In this document: one piece after another, positions 1 through 7,255 of the stretch
Numbering within the stretch: the first letter of the stretch is position 1
Layout: every line of letters begins with the position of its first letter
Assembly: GCF_047308265.1 (NCBI RefSeq)
Contig: NZ_JBKQWY010000002.1
Coordinates: 310,001 to 374,000 of the forward strand
Source: Maricaulis sp047308265
GTDB taxonomy: Bacteria > Pseudomonadota > Alphaproteobacteria > Caulobacterales > Maricaulaceae
Direction: 5' to 3'
Length of the DNA stretch: 64,000 nucleotides
Notes under the pieces: generated by a model
What the model was told of the DNA's origin: nothing
The model's input: only the letters and a program-made list of their open reading frames with translations
Database searches by the model: none
Translations under genes and position numbers: made by a program

Positions 1-1
1 C

Positions 2-364
2 CTGGCTGCGATGGGAGCTGATGCCGGTGAAGCCTTCTGGCTGGCGGTTCAACCCAATCTGGAACGCCTGTCCGATGCCAAGACCTGGGCCGGGCTGGTG
101 TCCGGACCGGTGACGCCGCTGATCGAAGACGCGGAGTATGCCGCGCAGGCTCTGACCTTCCTGCCCGAGGGTGAGCTGACCGCCGAGAGCTGGGGAGCGT
201 GGACCGCACGTATCAAGGCGGAAACCGGTCGCAAGGGCCGGGGTCTATTCATGCCCTTGCGGCAGATGCTGACCGGTGAAAGTCATGGTCCGGACATGGC
301 GGCGCTGTTGCCGCTGATCGGCCGGAGCACCGTTGAGGCGCGTCTGAAAGGTGAAACGGCCTGA
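2..364 (+). CDS. gltX: Glutamyl-tRNA synthetase, C-terminal end (partial)
   Basis: This is the last 120 codons of a gene entering from the left edge, with the frame open from base 2 to the TGA at 362. The residues TGRKGRGLFMPLRQMLTG and the ending near PLIGRSTVEARL are typical of the anticodon-binding region of bacterial GltX, which charges tRNA-Glu (or tRNA-Glu/Gln) in the cytoplasm. The catalytic Rossmann part with HIGH and KMSKS lies outside the window, so function rests on the C-terminus alone. A weak hairpin (GGCGGTCGCGATGCGGCCGCC) lies about 40 bases past the stop and may end the transcript. Confidence 0.9.
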   Translation: MAAMGADAGEAFWLAVQPNLERLSDAKTWAGLVSGPVTPLIEDAEYAAQALTFLPEGELTAESWGAWTARIKAETGRKGRGLFMPLRQMLTGESHGPDMAALLPLIGRSTVEARLKGETA

Positions 365-445
365 TCCGTCCCTGAAGCCAAATTATTGAAACCATTGAAG
401 GGCGGTCGCGATGCGGCCGCCCTTTGTCGTGTTTGCGAGATATTT

Positions 446-495
446 TGTCAGGTTTCCTTGACAGTGAAGCGGGCATATGTCAGGTTAACGTGACA
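446..495. promoter_or_regulatory. Two matching palindromic operators, 32 bp apart
   Basis: TGTCAGGTTTCCTTGACA (446-463) and TGTCAGGTTAACGTGACA (478-495) share the dyad TGTCA-N8-TGACA (first copy TTGACA on its right arm). Their starts are 32 bp apart, about three helical turns, which suits cooperative dimer binding on one face. They lie 21 bases before the first start codon of the operon that ends with an XRE repressor, and the first copy contains a TTGACA -35-like hexamer at 458-463. Binding by that repressor is inference. Confidence 0.6.
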
Positions 496-515
496 CATCG
501 TCATGGAGACAAGAC

Positions 516-599
516 ATGAAATCGAGCAAGAGTATCAATGCGGGCGTCTGGGTCGCGATCATCCTGGCCATACTGTTTGGTGCGGGGGTGATCGGATGA
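516..599 (+). CDS. 27-residue putative small membrane protein
   Basis: An ATG at 516 preceded by GGAGAC (505-510) opens 27 codons ending at TGA 597-599. The peptide is a short polar, basic start (MKSSKSINAG) and then one hydrophobic helix of about 17 residues (VWVAIILAILFGAGVIG). Its stop overlaps the ATGATG start of the hydrolase, so translation of the two is probably coupled. It lies directly behind the twin operators. It is too short for a domain call. It could be a membrane regulator, a small toxin-like peptide, or just a leader that couples translation. The ribosome site, overlap and clean helix argue that it is made. Confidence 0.5.
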   Translation: MKSSKSINAGVWVAIILAILFGAGVIG

Positions 600-1453
600 T
601 GGTTCGTTTAAGCATAATGGCCTTGGCGCTGGGGCTGAGCACGCCGGCGATGGCCGATCCGACCTATAGTGTGGAGCGGCGGGGGCAGGAGGATCAGCGT
701 AGCGTGATTTTTATCCCCGGGCTCGCCTCACACGGCGACGTCTGGCACGATACAGCCGATAGCCTGGACGTGGATGCGCATATCGTGACCCTTGCCGGAT
801 TTGGCGGACTGGCTCCGGCAGAGCGCACGGACAGTGTTGTTGAGACCGCGGTTGCCGATATCTCGGCCTATATCGAGGCGGAAGGTCTGGACGACGTGGT
901 GCTGGTCGGCCATTCCATGGGGGCCCAGATCGCGCTGCAGGTGGCGGCGGCAGAACCCGACGAGGTCAGTGCGGTCGTGGTTGTCGATAGTGCACCGTTT
1001 TTTGCCCGCCTGTTCAATCCGGTCATCACCGCTGACCAGGCCCGGACCTATGGACAGAGCATGTCCGCCCAGATGGCGTCCATGCCGCGGGAGAGCTGGC
1101 TCGCGACGTCGCGTCAGGGCTTGCCCATCCAGTCGATGACAGCGCAGGGACAGGCCCGTGTCATGTCCTGGATGGAAGCGTCGGATCAGGCCACGGTTGC
1201 CACCGCCTTCGGTGAGATCGCCGGTACGGATTTCAGCCCGGTTCTGGCCGAGGTGCAGGCGCCGGTACGCATTCTGATTGCCTGGTCGCCGGCCATGCCG
1301 GTTTCAGGCGAACAGATCGAGGCCGGATACGCCGCGCAGTATGCCACTTTGCCTGATTATGACATCGTGCGTATCGAGCCGAGTCAGCATTTTATCATGC
1401 TGGACCAATCCGAAGCGTTCACGGCGCAATTGCGTCAGGTTCTGGCACAATAG
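596..1453 (+). CDS. Exported alpha/beta hydrolase
   Basis: The start chosen is the first ATG of ATGATG at 596, with GGGGGTG seven bases upstream; the frame also runs open upstream to 503 but overlaps the small ORF. The product is 285 aa. It begins with a signal peptide ending near TPAMA and continues as an alpha/beta hydrolase: oxyanion/HG region FIPGLASHGDVW, nucleophile elbow GHSMG, and a C-terminal His in PSQHFIML. The strand that normally carries the acid reads LIAWSPAMP without an obvious Asp, so the acid may sit elsewhere. Substrate is unknown. It is translationally coupled to the small ORF before it and is nine bases from the next gene, in an operon ending with an XRE regulator. Confidence 0.8.
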   Translation: MMVRLSIMALALGLSTPAMADPTYSVERRGQEDQRSVIFIPGLASHGDVWHDTADSLDVDAHIVTLAGFGGLAPAERTDSVVETAVADISAYIEAEGLDDVVLVGHSMGAQIALQVAAAEPDEVSAVVVVDSAPFFARLFNPVITADQARTYGQSMSAQMASMPRESWLATSRQGLPIQSMTAQGQARVMSWMEASDQATVATAFGEIAGTDFSPVLAEVQAPVRILIAWSPAMPVSGEQIEAGYAAQYATLPDYDIVRIEPSQHFIMLDQSEAFTAQLRQVLAQ

Positions 1454-1462
1454 GGGGACGAG

Positions 1463-1849
1463 ATGGCGTTCAACTCACGTCGATACACCATTCATTTTGG
1501 CGGTGCCATGATGGCCTATACTGTGGTCCTCATTGCATCCATCGCGGCCCTCAACCGTCTCGAGCTGGATGTGCTGCCGGCCGTCCTGATCGCTCTGGCC
1601 CCGGTCCTGCCGGTTCTGTATGCGCTGCGGGCCTATGTGGTGGAATTCCGCTCCATTGATGAATTCCAGCGCCGTATTCAGGCGGAGGCGATCATCTGGT
1701 CGGCGGGACTGGTCGGGTTTGGCAGTTTCGCCTGGGGATTTGTGGAGATTGCCGTGGATGTGCCGCGCGTGTCTTTCATCTGGATCCTCCCGGCATTGAT
1801 CGCCGTGTATGGCCTGACCCAGTGTGTCCTCATGTGGCGATTCAAATGA
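1463..1849 (+). CDS. Four-helix membrane protein of unknown function
   Basis: 128 aa with GGGGGACGAG just before the ATG. Four hydrophobic segments are visible (about residues 13-31, 37-57, 71-92 and 101-123). Between the second and third is a charged cytoplasmic-type loop, EFRSIDEFQRRIQAEA. Small membrane proteins with this DE-Q-RRIQ loop often sit beside a tiny XRE-type regulator, as here, but no biochemical role is known to me. Its stop overlaps the ATG of the regulator (ATGA at 1846-1849), so the two are co-translated. Confidence 0.75.
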   Translation: MAFNSRRYTIHFGGAMMAYTVVLIASIAALNRLELDVLPAVLIALAPVLPVLYALRAYVVEFRSIDEFQRRIQAEAIIWSAGLVGFGSFAWGFVEIAVDVPRVSFIWILPALIAVYGLTQCVLMWRFK

Positions 1850-2049
1850 AGAATCGCCTGCGTGTGCTCCGGGCGGAGCGAAAATGGTCCCAGGCCGAAC
1901 TGGCAGGACGGGTTGATGTCTCGCGACAGGCCATCAATGCTGTGGAGACGGGCAAGCATGACCCGTCCCTCAGCCTGGCCTTCGCCCTGGCCGGTGCGTT
2001 CGACCTGAAGATCGAGGACGTGTTTGACCCCGAAGGTGAGGCGGACTAG
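1846..2049 (+). CDS. Small XRE/Cro-CI family DNA-binding regulator
   Basis: 67 aa, essentially one helix-turn-helix domain: MKNRLRVLRAERKWSQAEL, then recognition helix VSRQAINAVETGK and HDPSLSLAFALAGAF. This is the compact XRE type often found downstream of membrane-protein genes and usually autoregulatory. The start at 1846 overlaps the previous stop by ATGA. The twin TGTCA-N8-TGACA sites at 446-495 are the obvious candidate operators. It ends in a CTAG shared with the stop of the convergent LOG gene. Confidence 0.85.
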   Translation: MKNRLRVLRAERKWSQAELAGRVDVSRQAINAVETGKHDPSLSLAFALAGAFDLKIEDVFDPEGEAD

Positions 2050-2609
2050 CTGTCCGCCTCTGGCATTTTAGACACGAGGTAATCGATGGCCGACTGCGGA
2101 TCGGCTTCGAGCACCAGGTGGTCGGCAATGGATTGCGGGGAAAAGGCTTCGGTGACCGTGTGCTGGATCAACTGGATCAGCGGCTGCCAGAACCCGTCTA
2201 CATCCAGGAAGACGATGGGTTTGTTGTGCAGGCCCAGTTGCTGGCGCGAGATCACATCGAAAACCTCTTCCAGCGTACCGGTGCCGCCCGGCATGATCAC
2301 ATAGGCGTCAGATTCGCCGATCAATTGCTGTTTGCGAACGGACATCGATTCAACAATGCGCATTTCTACACCGTCCAGCTGACCTTCACGGGCGATCAGA
2401 AAACCGGGAATAATCCCCAGAACCGAACCGCCTTCCGCAGCGGCGGTGGAGGCGGATACGCCCATCAATCCAACATCCCCGCCGCCATAGACCAGGCGAC
2501 ATCCGGCCCTTGCAATGGCACGTCCGATCTGTTCGGCTGCTTCTTCATAGCTGGGACGCGCGCCCAGACGTGAGCCGCAGAAGACACCAATCGACCTTAG
2601 TTTCGCCAT
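2046..2609 (-). CDS. LOG-family nucleoside 5'-monophosphate phosphoribohydrolase
   Basis: 187 aa, the usual size for the LOG (Lonely Guy, TIGR00730) family. Members cleave N6-modified or other nucleoside monophosphates to the free base and ribose 5-phosphate. The Rossmann-like start IGVFCGSRLG, the segment YGGGDVGLMG and the family signature PGGTGTLEEVF are all present. Conserved Arg and Glu of the active site lie in SVRKQQL and TLEE. In bacteria the physiological substrate is often unclear (cytokinin-type nucleotides or AMP recycling). The gene converges on the XRE gene, with stop codons overlapping in CTAG. Confidence 0.85.
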   Translation of the reverse strand: MAKLRSIGVFCGSRLGARPSYEEAAEQIGRAIARAGCRLVYGGGDVGLMGVSASTAAAEGGSVLGIIPGFLIAREGQLDGVEMRIVESMSVRKQQLIGESDAYVIMPGGTGTLEEVFDVISRQQLGLHNKPIVFLDVDGFWQPLIQLIQHTVTEAFSPQSIADHLVLEADPQSAIDYLVSKMPEADS

Positions 2610-2743
2610 GTGATCACCGCGCTTGCTTGTTTTTAACGAGAGGCATGATATTCGCCCAAAAGTGTCGGCGCGAGGATTGCATCAGTGCCGGACATGTCCG
2701 ATAGCAGTTCCCACGACCTTTTAATGGTTACAGGAGTCTTTTC

Positions 2744-3724
2744 ATGACGCCCATGCGGTCGTTCATCATTGCCGGCCTTCTCGCGATTCTAGCGATCGGT
2801 GCCGCTGCAACTTACATTCTCACCTCGTCGGGTCCGGACCCGGTTGTCGAGGATCCAGTTGAAAACCTGACCGAAGCCGAAACACCGGACGAGATCGAAA
2901 CCGAGGTTGCGGTCAGTATCGCACCGCCTAGCTTTGATATTGTTCGGATCGATTTGCCGGGCACGGCTGTGATCGCCGGACGTGGCGAGCCCGGAGCCCT
3001 GATCGAAGTGCTGGCCAATGGCGAGCGTGTGGTCAGTGAAACCATTGATGAGCGTGGCGAGTGGACGTTCGTGGTGGTTGAACCGCTTCCGGCCGGGGCG
3101 ATTGAGCTGAGCCTGCGCATGACGCTGGAGAATGGTCAGAGCATCCTGTCTGAACAGGTGGTTGCTGTCTCTATTCCCGAAACACGCGATGCCACGCCAC
3201 TGGTTGTGCTGGGGCGTCCCGGCGAAGCCAGCCAGGTGCTGCAGGGACCGTTTCGGGGTGTCGAGATGGATTCACTGATGCTGGCGACCATTGATTATGA
3301 TGAAACCGGCGCCGTGGTCTTTGCCGGCCGTGGTGAGACGGGCATGACGGTGCGGATCTTTGCCAACGGCGCGAGTGTGGGCGAGGCCCGTGTGGGCCGT
3401 GGTGGGCGCTGGACGATTCTCGCCGATGCACTGTTGCCGCCTGGCGTGTATGAGCTCCAAGTTGATCAGGTTGATGCGGACGGACGTGTGGTGGCGGTGA
3501 TCGTATTGCCCTTCGAGCGCGTGGCCGCCGATGCGCTTGACCTGGGCCCCGACCGTGTCGTGGTGCAGCCGGGTAATTCCCTGTGGCGTCTGGCCCGTCG
3601 CCTGTATGGCGAAGGCGTCCAGTATACGGTGATCTATGAGGCCAATCGCGACCAGATCCGGGATCCCAACCTGATCTATCCTGGTCAGGTCTTCTCGGCT
3701 CCGCGCGAAGAGGGTCAGCCCTGA
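2744..3724 (+). CDS. Envelope protein with Ig-like repeats and C-terminal LysM domain
   Basis: 326 aa, ATG preceded by AGGAG at 2732-2736. One N-terminal hydrophobic segment (FIIAGLLAILAIGAAATYIL) anchors or exports it, followed by an acidic linker. Two related beta-rich modules follow (around residues 60-140 and 180-250), each with an A-GRGE-G--V--FANG / RGGRWT pattern like bacterial Ig-like domains. The last 50 residues form a LysM domain (VVQPGNSLWRLARRLYG ... NPNLIYPGQVF) that binds peptidoglycan glycan. This architecture is common in alphaproteobacteria and is probably periplasmic. It is divergent from the LOG gene. Confidence 0.8.
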   Translation: MTPMRSFIIAGLLAILAIGAAATYILTSSGPDPVVEDPVENLTEAETPDEIETEVAVSIAPPSFDIVRIDLPGTAVIAGRGEPGALIEVLANGERVVSETIDERGEWTFVVVEPLPAGAIELSLRMTLENGQSILSEQVVAVSIPETRDATPLVVLGRPGEASQVLQGPFRGVEMDSLMLATIDYDETGAVVFAGRGETGMTVRIFANGASVGEARVGRGGRWTILADALLPPGVYELQVDQVDADGRVVAVIVLPFERVAADALDLGPDRVVVQPGNSLWRLARRLYGEGVQYTVIYEANRDQIRDPNLIYPGQVFSAPREEGQP

Positions 3725-3738
3725 TCACGGGCATGCGT

Positions 3739-3764
3739 GCATGGGGGAAATGTCTCCTCCATGC
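3739..3764 (+). terminator. Hairpin between LysM gene and ABC transporter
   Basis: A ten-pair stem (GCATGGGGGA with TCCTCCATGC, one G-T pair) closes a six-base loop 15 bases past the LysM gene. There is no T-run, so it may be a weak terminator or an mRNA-stabilising structure. Confidence 0.4.
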
Positions 3765-3799
3765 TGGCAGGGGCGCGGTGATCCGCCTATGTAGGGGGA

Positions 3800-5665
3800 A
3801 TGAAACCCTCTACCCCGCTTTCTGACGACGAAAACGCCCAGGCGCCGCAAGGTTCACTGGGAACAGCGATGGCGCGCCTGTTTGCACTGCTCGCTTCGCC
3901 CGACATGTCTCGCTGGCGGGTCCGCATGGTGGTGGCTCTGGTGCTGACCCTGATCGCCAAGGTGCTGGCCGTGTCCGCTCCGGTCTATTTCGGTGAAGGC
4001 ATTAATGCCATTTCCCAGGGGGCAAACGCCGCGTCCGGTGTTCTGGGCGCCTTCGTTCTTGCCTTTGTCCTATATGCGGGTGCACGTTTCCTGTCTGTGG
4101 GCTTGCCGCAATTGCGCGATGCGATGTTTGCGCCAGTCAGCCAGGATGCCCAGCGACTGGTGGCGGTGCGCACATTTGGACATGTCCAGCGCCTGTCGCT
4201 GAATTTCCATCAGAGCAAGCGCACGGGCGCGCTCAACAGGATTATCGACCGGGGTGCCCGGGCGGTGGATTTCCTGATGCGCTTCCTCATTTTCAATATC
4301 GCTCCGACCCTGGTCGAGCTGGTTCTGGCGGCGGGTGTGTTGAGCCTCAATTATGGCTGGGAATTTGCGGTGATCGCCGTGATCACTGTGGTGAGCTACA
4401 TGGCGCTGACCTGGTCGGTGACCGAGTGGCGCGTCAAAATCCGTCGGCAAATGAACGAGGCCGATAATGAGGCCAATGCCCGGGCCGTAGATACGCTGAT
4501 CAATTTCGAGACCGTGAAAGCGTTTGCGGCAGAGCGTCGCGAAACGGATCTCTATGATACCGCGCTGACGCGCTATGCCTCGGCGGCCTCACGTTCGCAG
4601 TCCTCCCTGGCTCTGCTCAATGGCGCCCAGGCCGGCATTATGAATGCGGGTCTTTTGGCGATGGCGCTGATGGCGGGCTGGAAGGCCTGGCAAGGCGCGC
4701 TCCTGCCCGGTGATGTCGCCGCGGTGACCCTGATCCTGATGAATATCTACCAGCCGCTCAACATTCTGGGCTGGGCGTATCGCGAGATCAAACAGGGGGC
4801 GGTCGATATGGAGCGCATGTTCGACACTCTCAAACTCCAGCCCGATGTGGCAGATGCAGACCAGGCGCCTGAGCTTGCCCTGTCGGGAGGGGCGGTGACC
4901 TTCGAGGACGTGCACTACAGTCATGAAGGCCGCAGCCGGTCGCTCGCCGGGGTTCATATGTCTGTCGTCCCCGGGTCTTTCGTGGGGATTTGCGGACCTT
5001 CAGGCGCCGGCAAATCCACGCTGCTGCGGTTGCTTTTCCGGTTCTACGATCCTGATGCGGGGCGTGTTCTGATCGATGGCCAGGATCTGCGCCAGGTTAC
5101 CCAGGACAGTGTGCGCGAGGCCCTGGGGCTGGTTCCGCAGGATGTGGTGCTCTTTAACGATACCTTGCGCTCCAATGTCGTCTATGGCCGTCCGGAGGCG
5201 TCGGATGATGCGGTAATCGAAGCGCTCAAACAGGCCCAGCTCGGCGATTTCCTGGACCGATTGCCCGATGGTCTTGATACCAAGGTCGGTGAACGCGGCC
5301 TCAAACTTTCCGGCGGCGAGAAACAGCGCGTGGGCGTGGCGCGGGCTATTTTGAAAGACCCGGCTGTGCTGGTGCTGGACGAGGCCACCTCGGCGCTCGA
5401 CAGCCAGACAGAAACAGAAATCCGGGCTGCACTGGCCAAGGCCGCTGAAGGCCGCACAACGATTGCCGTGGCCCACCGTCTTTCAACCATCGCGGATGCA
5501 GACCGCATCATTGTGCTGGATGAGGGACGTGTCGCGGAAAGCGGGACACATGCCGAACTGCTCGCGCTGGACGGCCTGTACGCCGATATGTGGGCGCGTC
5601 AGGCTGAGGCCGGACAGGGCGGCGCGATGGCAGTGATGCAGCCCGAAGCACACATGACCTCCTAG
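3800..5665 (+). CDS. Atm1/HMT1-type ABC transporter (fused permease and ATPase)
   Basis: 621 aa half-transporter. Residues about 35-320 carry six membrane helices of the ABC exporter type. The ATPase domain has Walker A GPSGAGKST (about 399-407), Q-loop LVPQDVVLFNDTL, signature LSGGEKQR (about 504), Walker B VLVLDEATSALD (about 524) and H-loop VAHRLSTIADAD. Segments such as LNFHQSKRTGALNRIIDRG and NFETVKAFAAE are typical of the ABCB7/Atm1 group, which exports glutathione-linked sulfur compounds or metal-glutathione complexes across the inner membrane. The Shine-Dalgarno (GGGGGA) is unusually close to this ATG. A downstream in-frame start would shorten only the disordered N-terminus. Confidence 0.88.
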   Translation: MKPSTPLSDDENAQAPQGSLGTAMARLFALLASPDMSRWRVRMVVALVLTLIAKVLAVSAPVYFGEGINAISQGANAASGVLGAFVLAFVLYAGARFLSVGLPQLRDAMFAPVSQDAQRLVAVRTFGHVQRLSLNFHQSKRTGALNRIIDRGARAVDFLMRFLIFNIAPTLVELVLAAGVLSLNYGWEFAVIAVITVVSYMALTWSVTEWRVKIRRQMNEADNEANARAVDTLINFETVKAFAAERRETDLYDTALTRYASAASRSQSSLALLNGAQAGIMNAGLLAMALMAGWKAWQGALLPGDVAAVTLILMNIYQPLNILGWAYREIKQGAVDMERMFDTLKLQPDVADADQAPELALSGGAVTFEDVHYSHEGRSRSLAGVHMSVVPGSFVGICGPSGAGKSTLLRLLFRFYDPDAGRVLIDGQDLRQVTQDSVREALGLVPQDVVLFNDTLRSNVVYGRPEASDDAVIEALKQAQLGDFLDRLPDGLDTKVGERGLKLSGGEKQRVGVARAILKDPAVLVLDEATSALDSQTETEIRAALAKAAEGRTTIAVAHRLSTIADADRIIVLDEGRVAESGTHAELLALDGLYADMWARQAEAGQGGAMAVMQPEAHMTS

Positions 5666-5775
5666 AGACAGTTAACCGGGAAAGAGAAGCGGAATAAGTC
5701 TATTCACCTTGTCCGTGTATTGAGTTGGACATCCCTTTCAAGTGTGCATGTTCTGCACGTGCGAGGGGTGATGTC

Positions 5776-6462
5776 ATGAATATTTCCGGTGAATACCTGG
5801 TGTGTAATCGAACCGATGCAGGGCATTGGTTCGAACGAATTGTACTCAATGATCGTGATGACGCGATCTGGGGGTGGATCCTGCCTCTGGAACGGCCGAC
5901 CGATGCCCCTGTCCGGTTCTCCGGCAAGCGGGTGGGCGAGGACCGGTTTTTAGCCCGCCTGGCGCCACGCCGCGGCAGTTGGCGACTGAATGGCCGGATG
6001 GACGGTCAGATCGTCTGGGATCAGTCCGGCCAGACCATCCTCACCGGACAGCGCCGCAATGGTGCCGCAGGCTCAGCACTTCGTTTTGTCGGAGAGCACG
6101 ACCCACGCTTGGACATCCGGGCGAGTGGTATCGCCGGACGCGGGCTGCATGCCCATCGCGAGATCCGCGCGGGCGAGGAAATCACGCCCATTCGAGGTCA
6201 GATGACACGGGTTCAAACACCGTATTCAGTGCGGATTACCGACGAACAGCATTGTGAGCCGCATGGCTTTATCCGCTATGTGAACCACGCCTGTGTGGCC
6301 AATGCGCTGATCGACGCCAGCAACACAGCACGCCCGGTTCTGCGCGCGAAAACCGATATTGCGCCGGGTGATGAGATCAGCTTCGACTATATCGAAAACG
6401 AAGGTCAGATTGTCGGTGGGTTTGAGTGTCAGTGCGACGCACCGGAACACCGTATCTCCTGA
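5776..6462 (+). CDS. Bacterial SET-domain protein, putative lysine methyltransferase
   Basis: 228 aa from the ATG at 5776, chosen because GAGGGGTG lies just upstream; the frame is open further back to 5725. The first 110 residues match nothing I recognise. The second half is a SET domain: SAM-binding GIAGRGLHA, catalytic segment RYVNHACVAN (a variant of NHSCxPN with Ala for Pro) and ISFDY before a short post-SET-like tail ECQCDAPEH, in which the last canonical Cys is missing. SET proteins methylate lysines on histones or other proteins, and bacterial targets are rarely known. It is a monocistronic-looking gene between an exporter and a TyrA-like gene. Confidence 0.78.
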   Translation: MNISGEYLVCNRTDAGHWFERIVLNDRDDAIWGWILPLERPTDAPVRFSGKRVGEDRFLARLAPRRGSWRLNGRMDGQIVWDQSGQTILTGQRRNGAAGSALRFVGEHDPRLDIRASGIAGRGLHAHREIRAGEEITPIRGQMTRVQTPYSVRITDEQHCEPHGFIRYVNHACVANALIDASNTARPVLRAKTDIAPGDEISFDYIENEGQIVGGFECQCDAPEHRIS

Positions 6463-6541
6463 TACACGCATGACTGCCATCATGACTTGGCGCGCGCGCA
6501 GGCGCGTGGCCTCATGCCGCCTCATGTGAGGGGAGGCCAGC

Positions 6542-7255
6542 ATGGTGCAAATTGGATGGATCGGACTGGGGGCGTTTGGTCAACTGGCCGTTGGGCACCT
6601 GTCAGCTCATGCCGAGATAGCGGGTTATGATCCTCGCGCGGTCGATCTCGACGGGGTGAGCCGGGTCAGCCTTGCCGACGCCGCCATGCGCGATCATGTG
6701 GTATTGGCGGTCCCTGTGCAGGCGATCGAAGAGGTGGCGCGGGAGATCGCGCCTCATCTCCGACCGGGCGCGACGGTGTATGATGTCGCCTCAGTGAAAG
6801 TGAAGCCTCTGGCGTCTCTTGACGCCATTTTGCCGCCCGACATCCAACTCATCGGTACCCACCCGCTCTTTGGTCCGCAGAGTGCGGCCCGGGGCGTGGC
6901 CGGGTTGGATATTGTGATGTGTCCCATGCGTGGCAGTGATGCGAGGCCGGTGGGAGAATTCCTTCGTGAGGCTTTGTCCCTGACCGTGCACCATTCAGAC
7001 GCGCACAGCCATGACCGGGCGATGGCGAGCGTGCAGGGGCTGACCCACCTGGTGGCCAAGGTTCTGGCGCAGATCGAGCCCGACGCTCAGCCCTATACAA
7101 CGCGCAGCTATGATCTTCTCATGCAGGCCGCCGGACTGGTGAAGGATGATAGCGACGCCTTGTTCCGCGCGATTGAACAGCTCAACCCCTATTCCCACCA
7201 GGTGCGGGAAGCCTTTTTCAAGGCCGCCCGCGATCTGGATGAGCGATTGCGCTAG
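6542..7255 (+). CDS. Prephenate dehydrogenase-like protein (TyrA family)
   Basis: 237 aa. The N-terminal Rossmann fold (IGWIGLGAFGQ) binds NAD(P), and GTHPLFGPQSA is the hallmark of prephenate/arogenate dehydrogenases, which make the precursor of tyrosine. Histidines in THPLFGP and in the VQGLTHLVAK helix agree with the active site. At 237 aa it is shorter than typical TyrA (about 280 or more), lacking the C-terminal dimerisation extension. It could be the tyrosine enzyme or a stand-alone relative with another substrate. Its stop overlaps that of the convergent amidase in CTAG. Confidence 0.75.
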   Translation: MVQIGWIGLGAFGQLAVGHLSAHAEIAGYDPRAVDLDGVSRVSLADAAMRDHVVLAVPVQAIEEVAREIAPHLRPGATVYDVASVKVKPLASLDAILPPDIQLIGTHPLFGPQSAARGVAGLDIVMCPMRGSDARPVGEFLREALSLTVHHSDAHSHDRAMASVQGLTHLVAKVLAQIEPDAQPYTTRSYDLLMQAAGLVKDDSDALFRAIEQLNPYSHQVREAFFKAARDLDERLR

